Of a stretch of DNA of 60,773 bases, positions 30,493-41,500 are shown piece by piece. The translations under genes and the position numbers were made by a program. Below the pieces are notes generated by a model. The model ran no database searches and had not been told where the DNA came from. It saw only the letters and a program-made list of their open reading frames with translations. Position 1 is the stretch's first letter. Each line of letters starts with the position of its first letter. Source of the stretch: Zelonia costaricensis (taxonomy: Eukaryota > Euglenozoa > Kinetoplastea > Trypanosomatida > Trypanosomatidae); assembly GCA_030849075.1 (NCBI GenBank), contig JASAOO010003433.1, positions 1-60,773 of the forward strand, written 5' to 3'.

Positions 30493-31200
30493 CGTGCACT
30501 TGTACGCTAAGCGTCGCATCCAATTGCACGTGTGCCGCGTAGGGTCGGAGGCGGTGATGAGGTGATGAAAACACAAAAGGGGGGTGGGTCGACGAGAAAG
30601 CAGTTGATGTGGAGGTGCACGGAGGTAAGCGAGGGCTGTGGGAGAGGGAGGAGAGGACTGCACGGCAGGACACCGCCCCTCTGCACATGAGAGAAAGAGG
30701 GGAGGGAGGGAGGGGGGTGATGATGATGATGATGGGGTGGCAGTGGCGGTGGCGATAGTGGCGCGCACTGGGTTGACGCAGATGCGCGAATCAATGCGAT
30801 ACATCCCGTCCCCTTCCCCCTTTTCCACACACACACATACACACACACACACGTCAAATAGTCACGTGAGAGGTGCAGCAGCGGCATTGACAGGTCGACA
30901 CGCCTGCGGCAGGCCCACCTCTCTGTTAGTCGTCGTCGAGACACGCATGCTTGCATCGAGGTGAGGGGTGGGTAGGGGGGTGATCAGCTCGTTTGTTCTC
31001 TTGCGCGTTGCGGTGGGTCGATATCTGCGACCCACATGGAGAGCCATTCGAGTCGACGCCGACGAAGCAGCACAAGACACGGTGGCACGTACACACACAC
31101 ACACACACACAAACGTACACACACACACAAGGAAAAACACACGTGCACACGTTCACTCGCTCCCACCTCGATACTTGCAACGCGGCTCGTTCTCCCAGTC
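30445..31200. other. 0.75 kb spacer between ALG1 and the PPR-PIN gene
   Basis: It contains a (GT)n run at about 30466-30492, directly upstream of the PPR-PIN start, a TGA trinucleotide repeat at about 30718-30734, (CA)n at about 30828-30852 and a longer interrupted (CA)n at about 31091-31131. Purine tracts at about 30640-30720 could be the polypyrimidine signal on the transcribed strand. No gene is supported. Confidence 0.55.
31091..31131. repeat. Interrupted (CA)n microsatellite
   Basis: Two CA runs separated by AACGTA, in the 3' flank of ALG1. Confidence 0.8.
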
Positions 31201-31245
31201 TTACGCCGTCTGAGGCGCGCGCGCGAGTGTCTCTGCGGCGCCGGG

Positions 31246-31319
<74 letters not shown>

Positions 31320-33996
31320 CCCCCCCCCCCCCCCCCCCCCCNTCGCTGACCGTCCCACTCGCGGCGGAGAGCCCGACGAAGGCGGCGAGCAGCACTTCGA
31401 GGTCGGCGCAGGTGCAGAAGAGCCAGCCGCGCTCGCACTCCTGCAGCGACGGCGGCAGCGCCTTGCCCAAGCCACTGCCGCTGTCTGCAGTGCCGTTGCT
31501 GAAGGTGCTGGCCGTAGCACCACGGCAGCGACTCGCCGACTGCGTCGCCAGCACGCGAGTGACGGCGCCCATGAGCTCGCCGATCGCGGGGTACTGCAGC
31601 GCGATAATGGGCAGCCCCGCGCCGACCATGTCGACCCCCTTCATGGGCAGGTCCAGCCCACTCGAGGAGAAGTGCAGACAGAGCCCGGCGTCGGCCGCCC
31701 CGAGCAGCAGGCTGTACTCGTGGTACGACTGAGCGTAGTACGTGCTTACCACCACGTGCGAGGAGAGCTTAGCCGCCCGCACCGCCTCCTCGAAGCGACG
31801 GCGCGCGGGCCCCTTTCCAGTGATCAGGACCCACAGGTTCACCGGCCCGCTCGCGGCGCCGAAGCCGCCGGTGCTGCTGCTCTGGTTGGTGGTGCCCACC
31901 GCGGTCGCCACGCCGGCGAGTTCGTGCTGGAGGCGGTGGTCCAGGCGCTGGAGGGCCTGCAGCAGCACCGTGTAGTCGTCATCTTCTGTCCAGCTCGTGG
32001 CGCCCACGATCATGACGCCGCGGCGCTGCGAGGTTGTGGCTAACGCTGCTGCTGCTGCTGCCGTGGCAGTGGCGGGAGACCCTGGCACAGAGGCCGCTGC
32101 CGCCTCCGCGAAGATCCACGGCGGCGGTCCCGCCAGTCCCCACCCCATGTTCTCGAGCTCCGACTTGCTCACGAGCGCGAAGGGTGAGGGGGCAGCAGCG
32201 GCGGCCGTGTAGCCGCCGTGGCCGTTGCCGGCCGTCAACGTCACAGCAGCGGCGGTGGTCGCATTGTGAGCGGGTTGATGGTGCCGCAGCAGGACGCGTT
32301 CGAGCACCTGGCGCACGCAGTGGCTGCGCGGCACGGGCTTGAAGAAGGCCGGCGCCACGTCGTGCAGCACCGTCACGGCGCGTGGAGAGGGCGAAAGGGG
32401 CGGCGGCGCTCCGGCCAAGGCTGGCGCGCTGGCAAGGCCGTCCGCCACCTCTCCGTCCTCTGCCGCCGACGCTACTCCTGCTGCTGCCGCCGTGGCGCCA
32501 TCGCGTGCGCGGCTGCGCTTGAGCCGCGGGTAGGCGCACTCCAGGGCCCGCCGCATGGCCTGGCTCACGGTAACATTGACGTGTCCCGCGCAGAGGTGCA
32601 TCTCGAGCACCTTGTAGAGCTGCACCGCCGTGGTCGGCCGCTGATTCTGCTCGAGGATGGTGTGCCCGAAGTTGTGCCAGTCCACCACGACAGCAGGATA
32701 GAAGACCCACCGGCGCACCGGTCGGGCGGCCCCGAGCACGCCGCTCGTGCGCGCGGCCTTCGCTGGCGTCGCCGCAGCAGCGCGACGCCGACCACGCCCA
32801 GCGCCCGCGCCGGTGCCCGTGAAGCGGAGGGACTGCAGGCGGCACTGCTGCCGCACATCCCGCATAGCCCCGGGGTTCATCCACGCCGCCGGCACCACGA
32901 CGCCGTAGTAGAGCAGCACATTGTACGCAAACACCAGCGGGCACACGAGGTACTTGATGAGGAGGACGAAGGGCACGGCCGGTGGCGTCTGCACAACGAC
33001 GAGGTCCGTGACGAGCAGCTGGCCATGCTCGTTGATGCGAGTCGCCGTGGCGCAGACGGTCTGCAGCACGAAGAGCCCCGTCAGGGCAACGACGCGGTAG
33101 AGGGTGCACACGACCCAGTGCAGCGAGTTGAGGGGGACGACCACCTGCAGCCACTCGGGTGGGGCGGGGGGTGCGGCCAGGTAACACGTCGACACGATAC
33201 AGCCACTGCCGGGCTGCAGCTCCGACGAATCGAGACGCGCCTGCACGTCGTACACGGCGTGCTCCATTCCGGCCCCCACCGAGGTCGGGGTCGTGCCGGC
33301 GAGGGTGCCAGCCGGGGTCGCGTCGCTGCTGCCGCCGCTGCCGCCGCTGCCGCCCTCGCGCGTCACGATCAGCTCGGGCTGCGGCTCGCCGCTAACGAGA
33401 AGGTCCTCGCTCAGCAAGTTGCCGCTGTCCAGGCCCACCAGCAGCACCTCATCGAAGAGGCCGCTGCGGGCAAGACTCGCGGCGTGGTACTGCATGCGCG
33501 GCGATCGTGCGAAGTCGCCCCCGACGAGCACTACGGCACGGCGCACCACGGCGCGGGTGGCGATGCGCAGTGCGGCCGGCACCACAACCTGCCGCACACG
33601 CGCAGAGGGGGAGGAGGAAGAGTTCCCCTTGCCTGCCGCTGCTGCTACTGCGGCGGCGCGGACGCGGCCGCCGTAGTTGTCTTCGTTGCCGCTGCTGCTC
33701 GTGTAGCCCGCGGTGGACTCGGCGGCCGGCGTGCTGGCGGCGGCGTCGAAGCGGGTGCGTGGGCGGTCCGTTGTGGGGCTCGACACAGGCGACGGTGACT
33801 GTACCACCGACGCCGCTGTGGCGCTGGCCAACGGGCTAGCCATGATGAGGCGCTCGATGGCGCGCCGCGCATTCGCACGCCGGCGCCGCCCACTGCCGAC
33901 GCGCACGAGCACGGCAAGGTCGAGCGAGAACCACAGCATGATGGCGCACACCAGCGGGAAGCTGATGAGCCACATGAGGTCCTCATACTGGAACAT
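31201..33996 (-). CDS. ALG1: ALG1 chitobiosyldiphosphodolichol beta-mannosyltransferase, 3' end unreliable
   Basis: Predicted about 931 residues, twice the usual 450-480. The enzyme transfers the first mannose from GDP-mannose to GlcNAc2-PP-dolichol on the cytosolic ER face. Seen here: an N-terminal membrane anchor at about residues 8-28; GGDFARSPRMQYHAASLA near 158, matching the family's 'LGDxGRSPRMQYH'; WHNFGHTIL near 438, matching 'DWHNxGxxIL'; VLHDVAPAFFKP near 570; and the GT-B donor-site block LHFSSSGLDLPMKGVDMVGAGLPI near 775-800, which is almost diagnostic. The excess length is Ala/Ser/Gly inserts. The last stretch, after about residue 884, is read through a C homopolymer with one ambiguous base (31250-31342), so the Gly run and the final GAAETLARAPQTA may be out of frame or artefactual. 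The start at 33996 is the first ATG after the leader-like CA-rich sequence. Confidence 0.88.
31250..31342. repeat. 92-base C homopolymer ending in an ambiguous base
   Basis: C from 31250 to 31341 with a single G at 31319, preceded by seven G and closed by an N at 31342. It lies in the 3' part of ALG1, where it would encode a run of about 30 glycines. Such a run with an N next to it looks more like a filled gap or a polymerase/base-calling artefact than real coding sequence, although genuine G/C homopolymers of shorter length are common here. Confidence 0.85.
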
Positions 33997-36900
33997 TGTG
34001 AAGAGAAGAGGAGAGAGTGCACACAAACACACAAACCGACGTGCACACTCAGACACACATGCAAACACAGAGCAAACGCAGCAGTGAGGCGAAACCAGGG
34101 CACAGGTTGGAGGAGAACGGCGTGTAAGGTGTGAGAGTGGCGGAGCGGGGAGGGGGAGGGGGAGGGGGGGGAGTGGGGAGAGAGGCTAAGAGCGGGCGAC
34201 CACGTACACACACACACACACACAGGTGCGTGCGATCAACAGGTGGCTACCACGATGATCGACAGCGATGATGACGGGCAGCGAGGCAGCTACGCCACTA
34301 AAGTCCTAAGCGAGATGAAGAGGGAGCAGAGCGGAGAAGGCGCAGCGGGGCTTGCCAGTGCAGGACACCTGAGGAAAGAAGGAAACTCGGAAGCAGACAA
34401 GACAACAACTTGATCGCCACGAGTACCAGCCGAACGCTGCACTCGCGAGCGTCCTGACTTCACGCCGAAACGTACGCGTGTGTCCCCGTGCCTGTGCCCG
34501 CGTCCCCGTGTGAGGGTGCACCGGAAGCTCCCGGTCTGCCTCGGCACACACACACACACACACACACCGACCACAACACAGCACGAGAGAGTTATTCGCG
34601 TGTAGCCGTGCTGCAGCGAGAGGTGTAGCGAGATGGTGTGGTGATGGTCGAGGAGCACGGAAGGGAGGAGGGGAAGAGGGAGGGGAGGGGGGAGGCGGCG
34701 GCAGCGCCGGCGGCAGGACTTGCTGTGGCTCAAACGAGAAAAATCGAAGTTCTGGCAAATCAGAGAAAACGTCAGCGACGGCGTTGCTGAGCGGGGCGCA
34801 CGCGAGCAGGTTGGAGAAGGGAGTGGGTGGGTAGGTGGGAGGGGGGGGGGAATGGGATGGTGAAGCGGTCGGATCGAGAAGCAAAGTAGCGCTTAGCGGT
34901 GAGTGAGCTGACGGAGCGCCAAGGGTGAAAGGAAAAGTTGGCACCCACGAACACGCACACACGCACACTTTCACCAACGCGTTTAGCAGAGAAACAAAGT
35001 GGAGACAAAGGGAGCAAGGGGCACGTTCAAGTCAACGGGTGCTTTCCCTCTCCGCTGTTGATGGTGGAACTGGGGAGGAGGTGACGAGAGGGCAGCACTA
35101 TGTGCGTGTGTGCGCGGCAGGTGGCCCGTTCCGTGACGTTTTTTTCCTTTTTCCTTAGTTCTTACGTCCGACGTGATCGGTGTGTGTGTGTTGTTTGGCG
35201 TGTGGAGGGGTCGGGAGGTGCGGGTAGCGACTGGGTTTGAAGCCTGTGGGTGGGTGCAGTACTATTCTTTGTTTGTGGGTACTCACATGAGCGCACGCTT
35301 CGACTGCGCCGTGACGCGAGTACAAGTGGCGTCCAGGACGCGTGGCGAAGTGGCAGAGCGAAGATGGAGACGAGATCTACTCACTGTTGTTGTGGAGGCG
35401 GGGAACCATGTGTGTGCGGTGCGGGACGGAGTGCACGGACAGAGCCGCTGCTACTGCGTGGGTTGACGTCTCATGCGTGTGGCGACGTGCGGGAAGGGTG
35501 GGGAGAGAAGGCGGGGCAACGCGTGCAGACCGGTCGACCAGTCACCTGACGCCTCCACTCGGGTTGAGTCACTCCATGTCCGCCGCAGAGCCGACTCAGT
35601 CTCCCCCCCCACCCGCGGTTTCATGTTGAGATGACGGGACACCACTCATCACGTACTGCAATGCGTCCGTGAAGCCGCACATCATTTTTTCTCTTCTTGA
35701 GGCATCGCCCTGGGACGCGTCGCCGAGGTTGTGCGCGATTCGAGCATGGCATGTTGAGGGATGGAAGCGAGGGTGCTGCGAGGGCAGCGGAGAAAAGGCG
35801 GGGGAGGAGGGCCGCGGTACACACGCGGTCTCCGAGACGCCGTCAGACACGGCCTTGTCGTGGTGTGCGCACGGCGGCCTCCTGTGATTTGCCCCCTTCT
35901 CTCCCCTGTCACACACACACACACACAATCACACAAACACACAAACGTGGTGAAAGGGAAAACTTCATGCATAGCAACGACAAGAAGCGGTAGGGAGACA
36001 CAGATAGATAGAGGGGGGGGGGTAGAGGCGCAGGAGAACACACGACAAAACAAACAGAAAAAAAAACGCCGGATGGACAAGGCGGAAAAGAAAACGTGCG
36101 ACATGTCCTCCACCGTACAAGGACACACAGACCAACGCTCCTTACACACACACACACACACGTACGTGCATCGAGGCAAAGAGAGTAGCTCAAGAAGAGA
36201 AGGGCAAGGAGGTTCGCGTGTATAAACCTCGCAGACGTCAGCACACGTAGCGATGGTAGGGGGGGGGACGGGACGAGTGGGGGGGGGAGCCAGTGGAGGG
36301 AAACCGGGGCTCTTAGGCGAGCCAACGACCGAGAGCGGGGTGGGATAGTCTAGATCGGGGCGGGGCGGGGCGGGGGGAGGGGGGCGGGTGCACTCGATGT
36401 GGCAGGGGCACGCGTCTGGTGTGAAACATACACACACACACAGAAGTCGAAGCTCCTTTTTCTCCTTTGTTATGACGCCCAGCTGCTTCCATCGAAGATG
36501 AACAAACAAATTGGAAAGGGCGCCTCGTGTTGTTCTGCGATTCCTTCAGGCACAGAGGCCCAACCAGCTCACCCAACAAGCGCACCGTGTGGCGCCCCTC
36601 CCCTTACCAACACACACACACACACAATAAGAAACTACAACTTGCTCCTCTTGTTGCTTGACCCTTTTCCGCTCCATCCTCGTCTCTTCTCCCGAGTACC
36701 GCTCACATAAACACACACACACACAAAGACACAAAGACGCACACATCAACGGGGTGCACACACACCACAACAACACACTCCTAGATGCGGAGGCTTCGTT
36801 CATTTGTAGACGGTAGCCTTCTCCCTCCGCAGTAATAGCAGCAACATCCGGAACACGTGCGGATGGGGATGCAGAGGCAGAGGCACGACGTGGGACAACC

Positions 36901-37148
36901 TGGCTCGATGAAGGGCACACACACACACACAGACCCAGACCCAGATCCAGACCCAGACCGCTCGTCTCGTCACCCACCCTCTGCACAGAGCCCCAGAGCC
37001 AGCCACATACCCCACGCTGCATGACGCGTACATGCACAACGTCAGAAACGAATAGAGGCGGTGAAGGGGGCTAGCCGACCTGGCGGTTAGCACCGCGCCT
37101 CATCGCATGCAGCCGCCCCCCTCCGCGTCTCTCGCTGATGTCTCGCGC
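33997..37148. other. 3.15 kb gene-free spacer between RAB7 and ALG1
   Basis: The longest gap in the window. On the transcribed strand it holds the RAB7 3'UTR, then the ALG1 5'UTR. It contains purine tracts (about 34140-34180, 34650-34700, 34840-34860), (CA)n at about 34206-34224 and 34548-34567, a CA-rich strip near 36600-36780, a CCAGAC-type short tandem repeat near 36931-36960, and a more complex, less repetitive block at about 35270-35890. The frames through it do not look like protein. A degenerate retroposon (SIDER type) in the complex block is possible but I could not recognise its signature. Confidence 0.55.
36931..36960. repeat. Short tandem CAGACC/CAGATC repeat
   Basis: About five imperfect six-base units of CAGACC type adjoining a (CA)n run in the RAB7 3' flank. 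Confidence 0.7.
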
Positions 37149-37823
37149 TCAGCAGCTGCACGCAGACGAGCTGCTCGCCTGTGCCGGCTGCGCCTGGCTC
37201 AGGTTCACCGTCTGCGGCATCGGCGCCGACTCCTCCACCGTCGCCTTCTTGGCCAGCGCGAGCTGCGCCACGGCGACGAAGGCCTCCTCGACACCCGCGT
37301 TCTCCTTCGCGGACGCCTCGAAGTACTTCATCTCCGGCGTCGGCCCGTCCCCCGCCGCCCCGCCGGCGCCGCCGTTCGCACTGTTCGCGGCTTCGACGTT
37401 CTGCTTGGCGCACCACGCCTGTACCGTCTTGCTCGCCACCTGGCGCCTCTCCTCCAGGTCTGTTTTGTTGCCCACCAGCACGCTGTCGCGGCGGCCGGCC
37501 TGGATGCTGAATTCCTCCAGCCACGACCCGACATGCGCGAAGGACTCCTGCTGCGTCACGTCAAAGACGAGAATGCAGGCATCAGCGCCGCGGTAGAAGG
37601 CGGAGCCGAGTGACTGGAAGCGCTCCTGCCCCGCGGTGTCCCAAATCTGAAGCGTCACGACACGACCGTTCACCTCGACATCCTTGGTCAAGAAGTCCGC
37701 CCCGATGGTGGCTTTGTAGCGGCTATCGAACTTGTGGTTCACGTACTGGTGCATCAGCGACGTCTTGCCCACGCCGCTATCACCAAGAATGATGATCTTC
37801 AGCAGCTGGCGCTTGGTGGACAT
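37149..37823 (-). CDS. RAB7: RAB7 small GTPase
   Basis: Predicted 224 residues. Rab7 controls traffic to late endosomes and lysosomes and, by family knowledge, autophagosome fusion. All G motifs are intact: GDSGVGKT at residues 14-21, switch I with YKATIGADF at 36-44, WDTAGQE at 61-67, NKTD at 119-122 and SAK at 171-173. The region [21 protein letters not shown] is typical of Rab7 rather than Rab5 or Rab11. The chain ends in CSC, a CXC double-prenylation signal. It is slightly longer than the usual 205-210 residues because of a Gly/Ala-rich insert at about 148-164, just before the G5 motif. The start is well placed, with the P-loop 14 residues in. The very long 3' spacer may carry stability or stage-control elements. 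Confidence 0.95.
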   Translation of the reverse strand: MSTKRQLLKIIILGDSGVGKTSLMHQYVNHKFDSRYKATIGADFLTKDVEVNGRVVTLQIWDTAGQERFQSLGSAFYRGADACILVFDVTQQESFAHVGSWLEEFSIQAGRRDSVLVGNKTDLEERRQVASKTVQAWCAKQNVEAANSANGGAGGAAGDGPTPEMKYFEASAKENAGVEEAFVAVAQLALAKKATVEESAPMPQTVNLSQAQPAQASSSSACSC

Positions 37824-38500
37824 GATCGGCGCTGCGTACTCGGCTGCGTCAGTTTATGTGTGTTTGTGTACAACTGCTGAGAGTGAAGTCGGAGGGTCGC
37901 CCTTTTTCTTGCTGGGCTGGGGTTGTATGCAGGCTCGAGCGAAGCTGAAGAAACAACGGTTTTGCGTGCCGCGGTGAATGCGTGTATGGGCGTTTGTGTG
38001 TGTGTGTGTGTGTAGCTGTGCGCGTGTACGTGCTCTGACGTTCAGCAAGTGCGTTTTGTGAGGAGGGGGGGGCACGTCGCATGCCGTAAACGGGAGCAAA
38101 CCAACCACCACAACAAAAGACGTCGAGACGAGCGCACACACCGGAAAGAGTGGAGGCATGGAATCGAGAACCGCACCGCGGGTCCACGCGCGAGCTGCCT
38201 TGTCTCGCCTTGAGGCAACAGCGTTTGAGCTCCCCCCCTCAGCCGCTCACGTGGTCGTGGGAGCGAGGCACCCCTCCCCCCCCGTTCACCCACACCCACC
38301 GTAGCCGCCACTCTCTCGTGGGGCTAGCTTCATACACCAGTGATATCCTGTACGATGGCTTCTTAAAAGAAGAAGTGCACTCGAGAGCACAGCCGAACAG
38401 TGGCGTGCCTTTCAGCACGGCACACCCGATCGAGGCGACGGCACCGACAGCGCGCACACGCCTTCATGCACGACGTTGTGCGCGTCCCGCCGCTTCGTGT
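37824..38500. other. 0.7 kb spacer between the cyclophilin gene and RAB7
   Basis: It contains a (GT)n run at about 37993-38011 and mixed sequence. No gene or clear splice acceptor could be fixed by eye. Confidence 0.55.
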
Positions 38501-41500
38501 TCAGGCGGTTCCCGAGAGCACATCCACCCGCTCCATCAGGATGGGCGAGAGCGGCTTGTCCTCGTCGTCGCGGGCGGCCAGGCTCATGGCCCGCAACACG
38601 CCGAGCCCCTCCACGGCGTAGCCAAACACCGTGTGGTGCCCGTTCAGCCACGGCATCGCTTCTCCACCCGGCACGGTGAAGAAGAACTGCGACTGGTTTG
38701 TGTCCGGCCCCGCGTTCGCCATGCACAGCCAGCAGCACCGCGAGTTGCCCGTGTGCGAGAAGAAGGGAAAGACATCCACGCTCTCGTCGCGGAAGGCGGC
38801 GCCGCCGGCGAAGGCGCTCTCGCCGCCCGTGCCGTCCCCACGCGGGCACCCGCCCTGCACAATCGCGCCGGGGAGAACGCGGTGGAAGGTCAGGCGATCG
38901 TAGTAGCGGCGCCGGGCAAGTTGCACAAAGTTGTCCACCGCCAGCGGGGCGATGCTTGGCAGAAGGTGCACCCGGATCGTGCCGTAGCCACGCACGTGCA
39001 CGAGCACCACCGGCGCTGGCTTTGCCGCGTCGACAGGCAACACGCCCCTCAGCAGCGTACGCACCGTTGCCTCCTCGTCTGTCACGGGCTCGGCTCGGCG
39101 CACCACCGCCGTGGTGGGTGCCGCGCTGCCGCCGCTGCTGCTCCCCGCCTCGTCTGTCACCGCTGCCTGCGCTGCGAGCGGCTGCGCTCCCCCTGCGGCG
39201 GCCGTGACGGGCGTCGACTGCGGCGCGACGGTTGCAAGTAAGAGCGTGCCACACGCGTCGTCGCGGCTGCGATGGAGCTCCGACAGCGCCGCCGCCCACG
39301 TCTCCGCGCCCTCAGGGTGGGGCTGACGCGGCTCCCCGTCTGCAGCAGACTCGAGGGCTGCAGATGCGTTTGCCAGCACCACGCGTGCGACGGCGGCGCT
39401 GCCCCACGGCATCTCGCCCGAGTACACGAGCAGCGCCGCCCCGGCAGCGTCTGCGCTGGAGGTGAGCAGCACGGCCTCCCCAACGCCCCCGGCCCCACTT
39501 TCGCTGGACTGCGTGGGGTGCGTGAAGAGGTGCTTGCGCGTCTCGGCACTCAGGGCCGCCCCCACCGGGGAGGCCGCGACGAGGTTCTTGAGGTCCTGCG
39601 ACGGCGCCACCGCTCGGCGGAGCAGCAGCAGCGGTGCACGGCACAGGGCCAGCCGTGGCGGCTGTGAGCCGCCGCCGTGACCGGTGGACGACGCGGTGAT
39701 GCTCGGTGCGCCGTACTCGGCCGGGGACCGGAGCCGCACTGCGAGACCTCCTCCCCCCGCGCCACTCAGCTGCTGCTGCAGTGCGTGAGGCGGTGCGGCG
39801 TCGGGCAAGCGCTGCACGGCCGCCTCCCACTCGCCAGGGCTGTGCGGCAGGCGGAGAACCGCCCAGGACGGCGCCTCCCCTGCCACCTCGTACACACGCA
39901 CGACGCGACCTGCGACCTGCGAGCGTGGGCCACCCGACTGGGCGGCACCCGCATTAACAACGGAGAGGTCGGTCGAGGTGAGGCCCAGCAGTGCGTCGAG
40001 CGGCACCTCTGGCACAAGAACGTAGAACCGCCTCGCCCCACTGCTTTCCCCTGCGATGGCGGCGGACGCCTCCACGTGGCACCGCGCCGCCGTTGCACGG
40101 CTGCGGAGTTGCACAAAGGCGGACCACTCAGCGGGAGGGAAGGCAAAGTCCTCGCTGGTGCGGAAGGCCCCGGCGGGCTCGGCGTGCGTGGCCAACGGGG
40201 CACCGGAGGCGAAGTCCAGCACGTGCAGGCACGCGTCAACGCGCACGTCGTGGTGCCGTACCGCGGAGGGGATGCGCGAGGCCATCGATGCCGCGGTGGC
40301 CGTCACTGGTGCGCGCGTGAGGCGCAGACTCGACAGGACCACGTGCCGTCCGTCGGGCGTCAGCTGCACGGCACAGGGCAGGACCTGCACATCGACCGCC
40401 GCTGCCGCTGCCGAGGCGGCGCTTTGCGCCTCCTTCCGCGCCTGCTGGGCATCCCGCACGAGGCTGAAGAAACCGGTGCGCTGCCGCCGCTCGAACCGGA
40501 TCCACTGCCGCCACACCCGCGCCTCCCGCGACGCCGGTGGCACCGCTGCGAGACCGGCCATCACCTTGAACGTCAGCGCGGTGCCGCCGTCTTCTTCCCC
40601 TTCACGACCAGCGCCACCGCTCGCGGGGGTGTCCAGCTCGATGGTGGCGTAGTCCACAACACCGGCGGCGTCGAGCAGCACGCAGGCGGCCGTGCCAGCC
40701 CGCTCGAGCCCCACGACCTGCTGCACACACGCCACGATCGGGTTCGCAACGCTCACGCGGGTCGGCACGCAGCGCCGCTGGTGCAGCCCACCCGCCTCTC
40801 CTGTGGTGGCGCTGCTAGGCTTCACCGGACGGCCACCGCCGCCGCGCACGGCCTGGGCCAAGAAGCACGGGCACAGCACCACCCCGTTGCCCCCCGACGT
40901 CGGCGATGACAGCGACACAAAAAAGGCGATGTGCGGGGCGTACCGGTGCGTCAGAAAGACCGGCTGGCGAGTGAAGGCGAGCGTCGCAGGCGGCCCGCGC
41001 CACTGCGCCGGGGAGGCGGGCGTGTGCGTGCCCTTCTCTGACACGTCCATCACCGACACCGCCCGCTGCACCGGCGCTTGGAAGGTGAAGCTGTCGCGCT
41101 CCTCGACCGTGAAGGTGACGGGGTTGACTTGGCGCAGGTAGACGCGCACCGTGCGGGAGGACGTGGCCGACGGCCCTGGCACGTCGCCACTACCACCATC
41201 GCCAGCCAGAGACACATCACCGACGTCCAGCACAACCTCCTCCTCCTCCTCCTCCTCCACGCACACGAACACCAGGAGCTGCAGTGCTGCAAAGGCGTGG
41301 GCCCAGTAGTGACGTGAACACGGCTGCTCAGAGGGTGGGAACACCTTGTCCAGCTCGGTGATGAAGAACAGGCCGCGTGGTAGCTTGCGCCACACGCGCA
41401 CCACGCCCGCCGCGTCAATCGTCGCGATCAACGCCCCGAGTGTGTCGAGGTGCACGCAGACGTCGTGCACCGGGTGCGCATTCGCAGCGACGGGGGAGCA

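Noticed and set aside
31204..31345. Poly-glycine C-terminal domain of ALG1
   Set aside because: It is encoded by the suspect C homopolymer with an N, so it is treated as an assembly or base-calling fault.
35600..35700. C/D snoRNA-like GATGA near a later CTGA-type end
   Set aside because: Box spacing and terminal stem are not convincing, and short boxes occur by chance.
35682..36509. 275-codon minus-strand frame in the RAB7-ALG1 spacer
   Set aside because: It is full of CVCVC and proline runs from GT and C-rich repeats, with no protein-like block.
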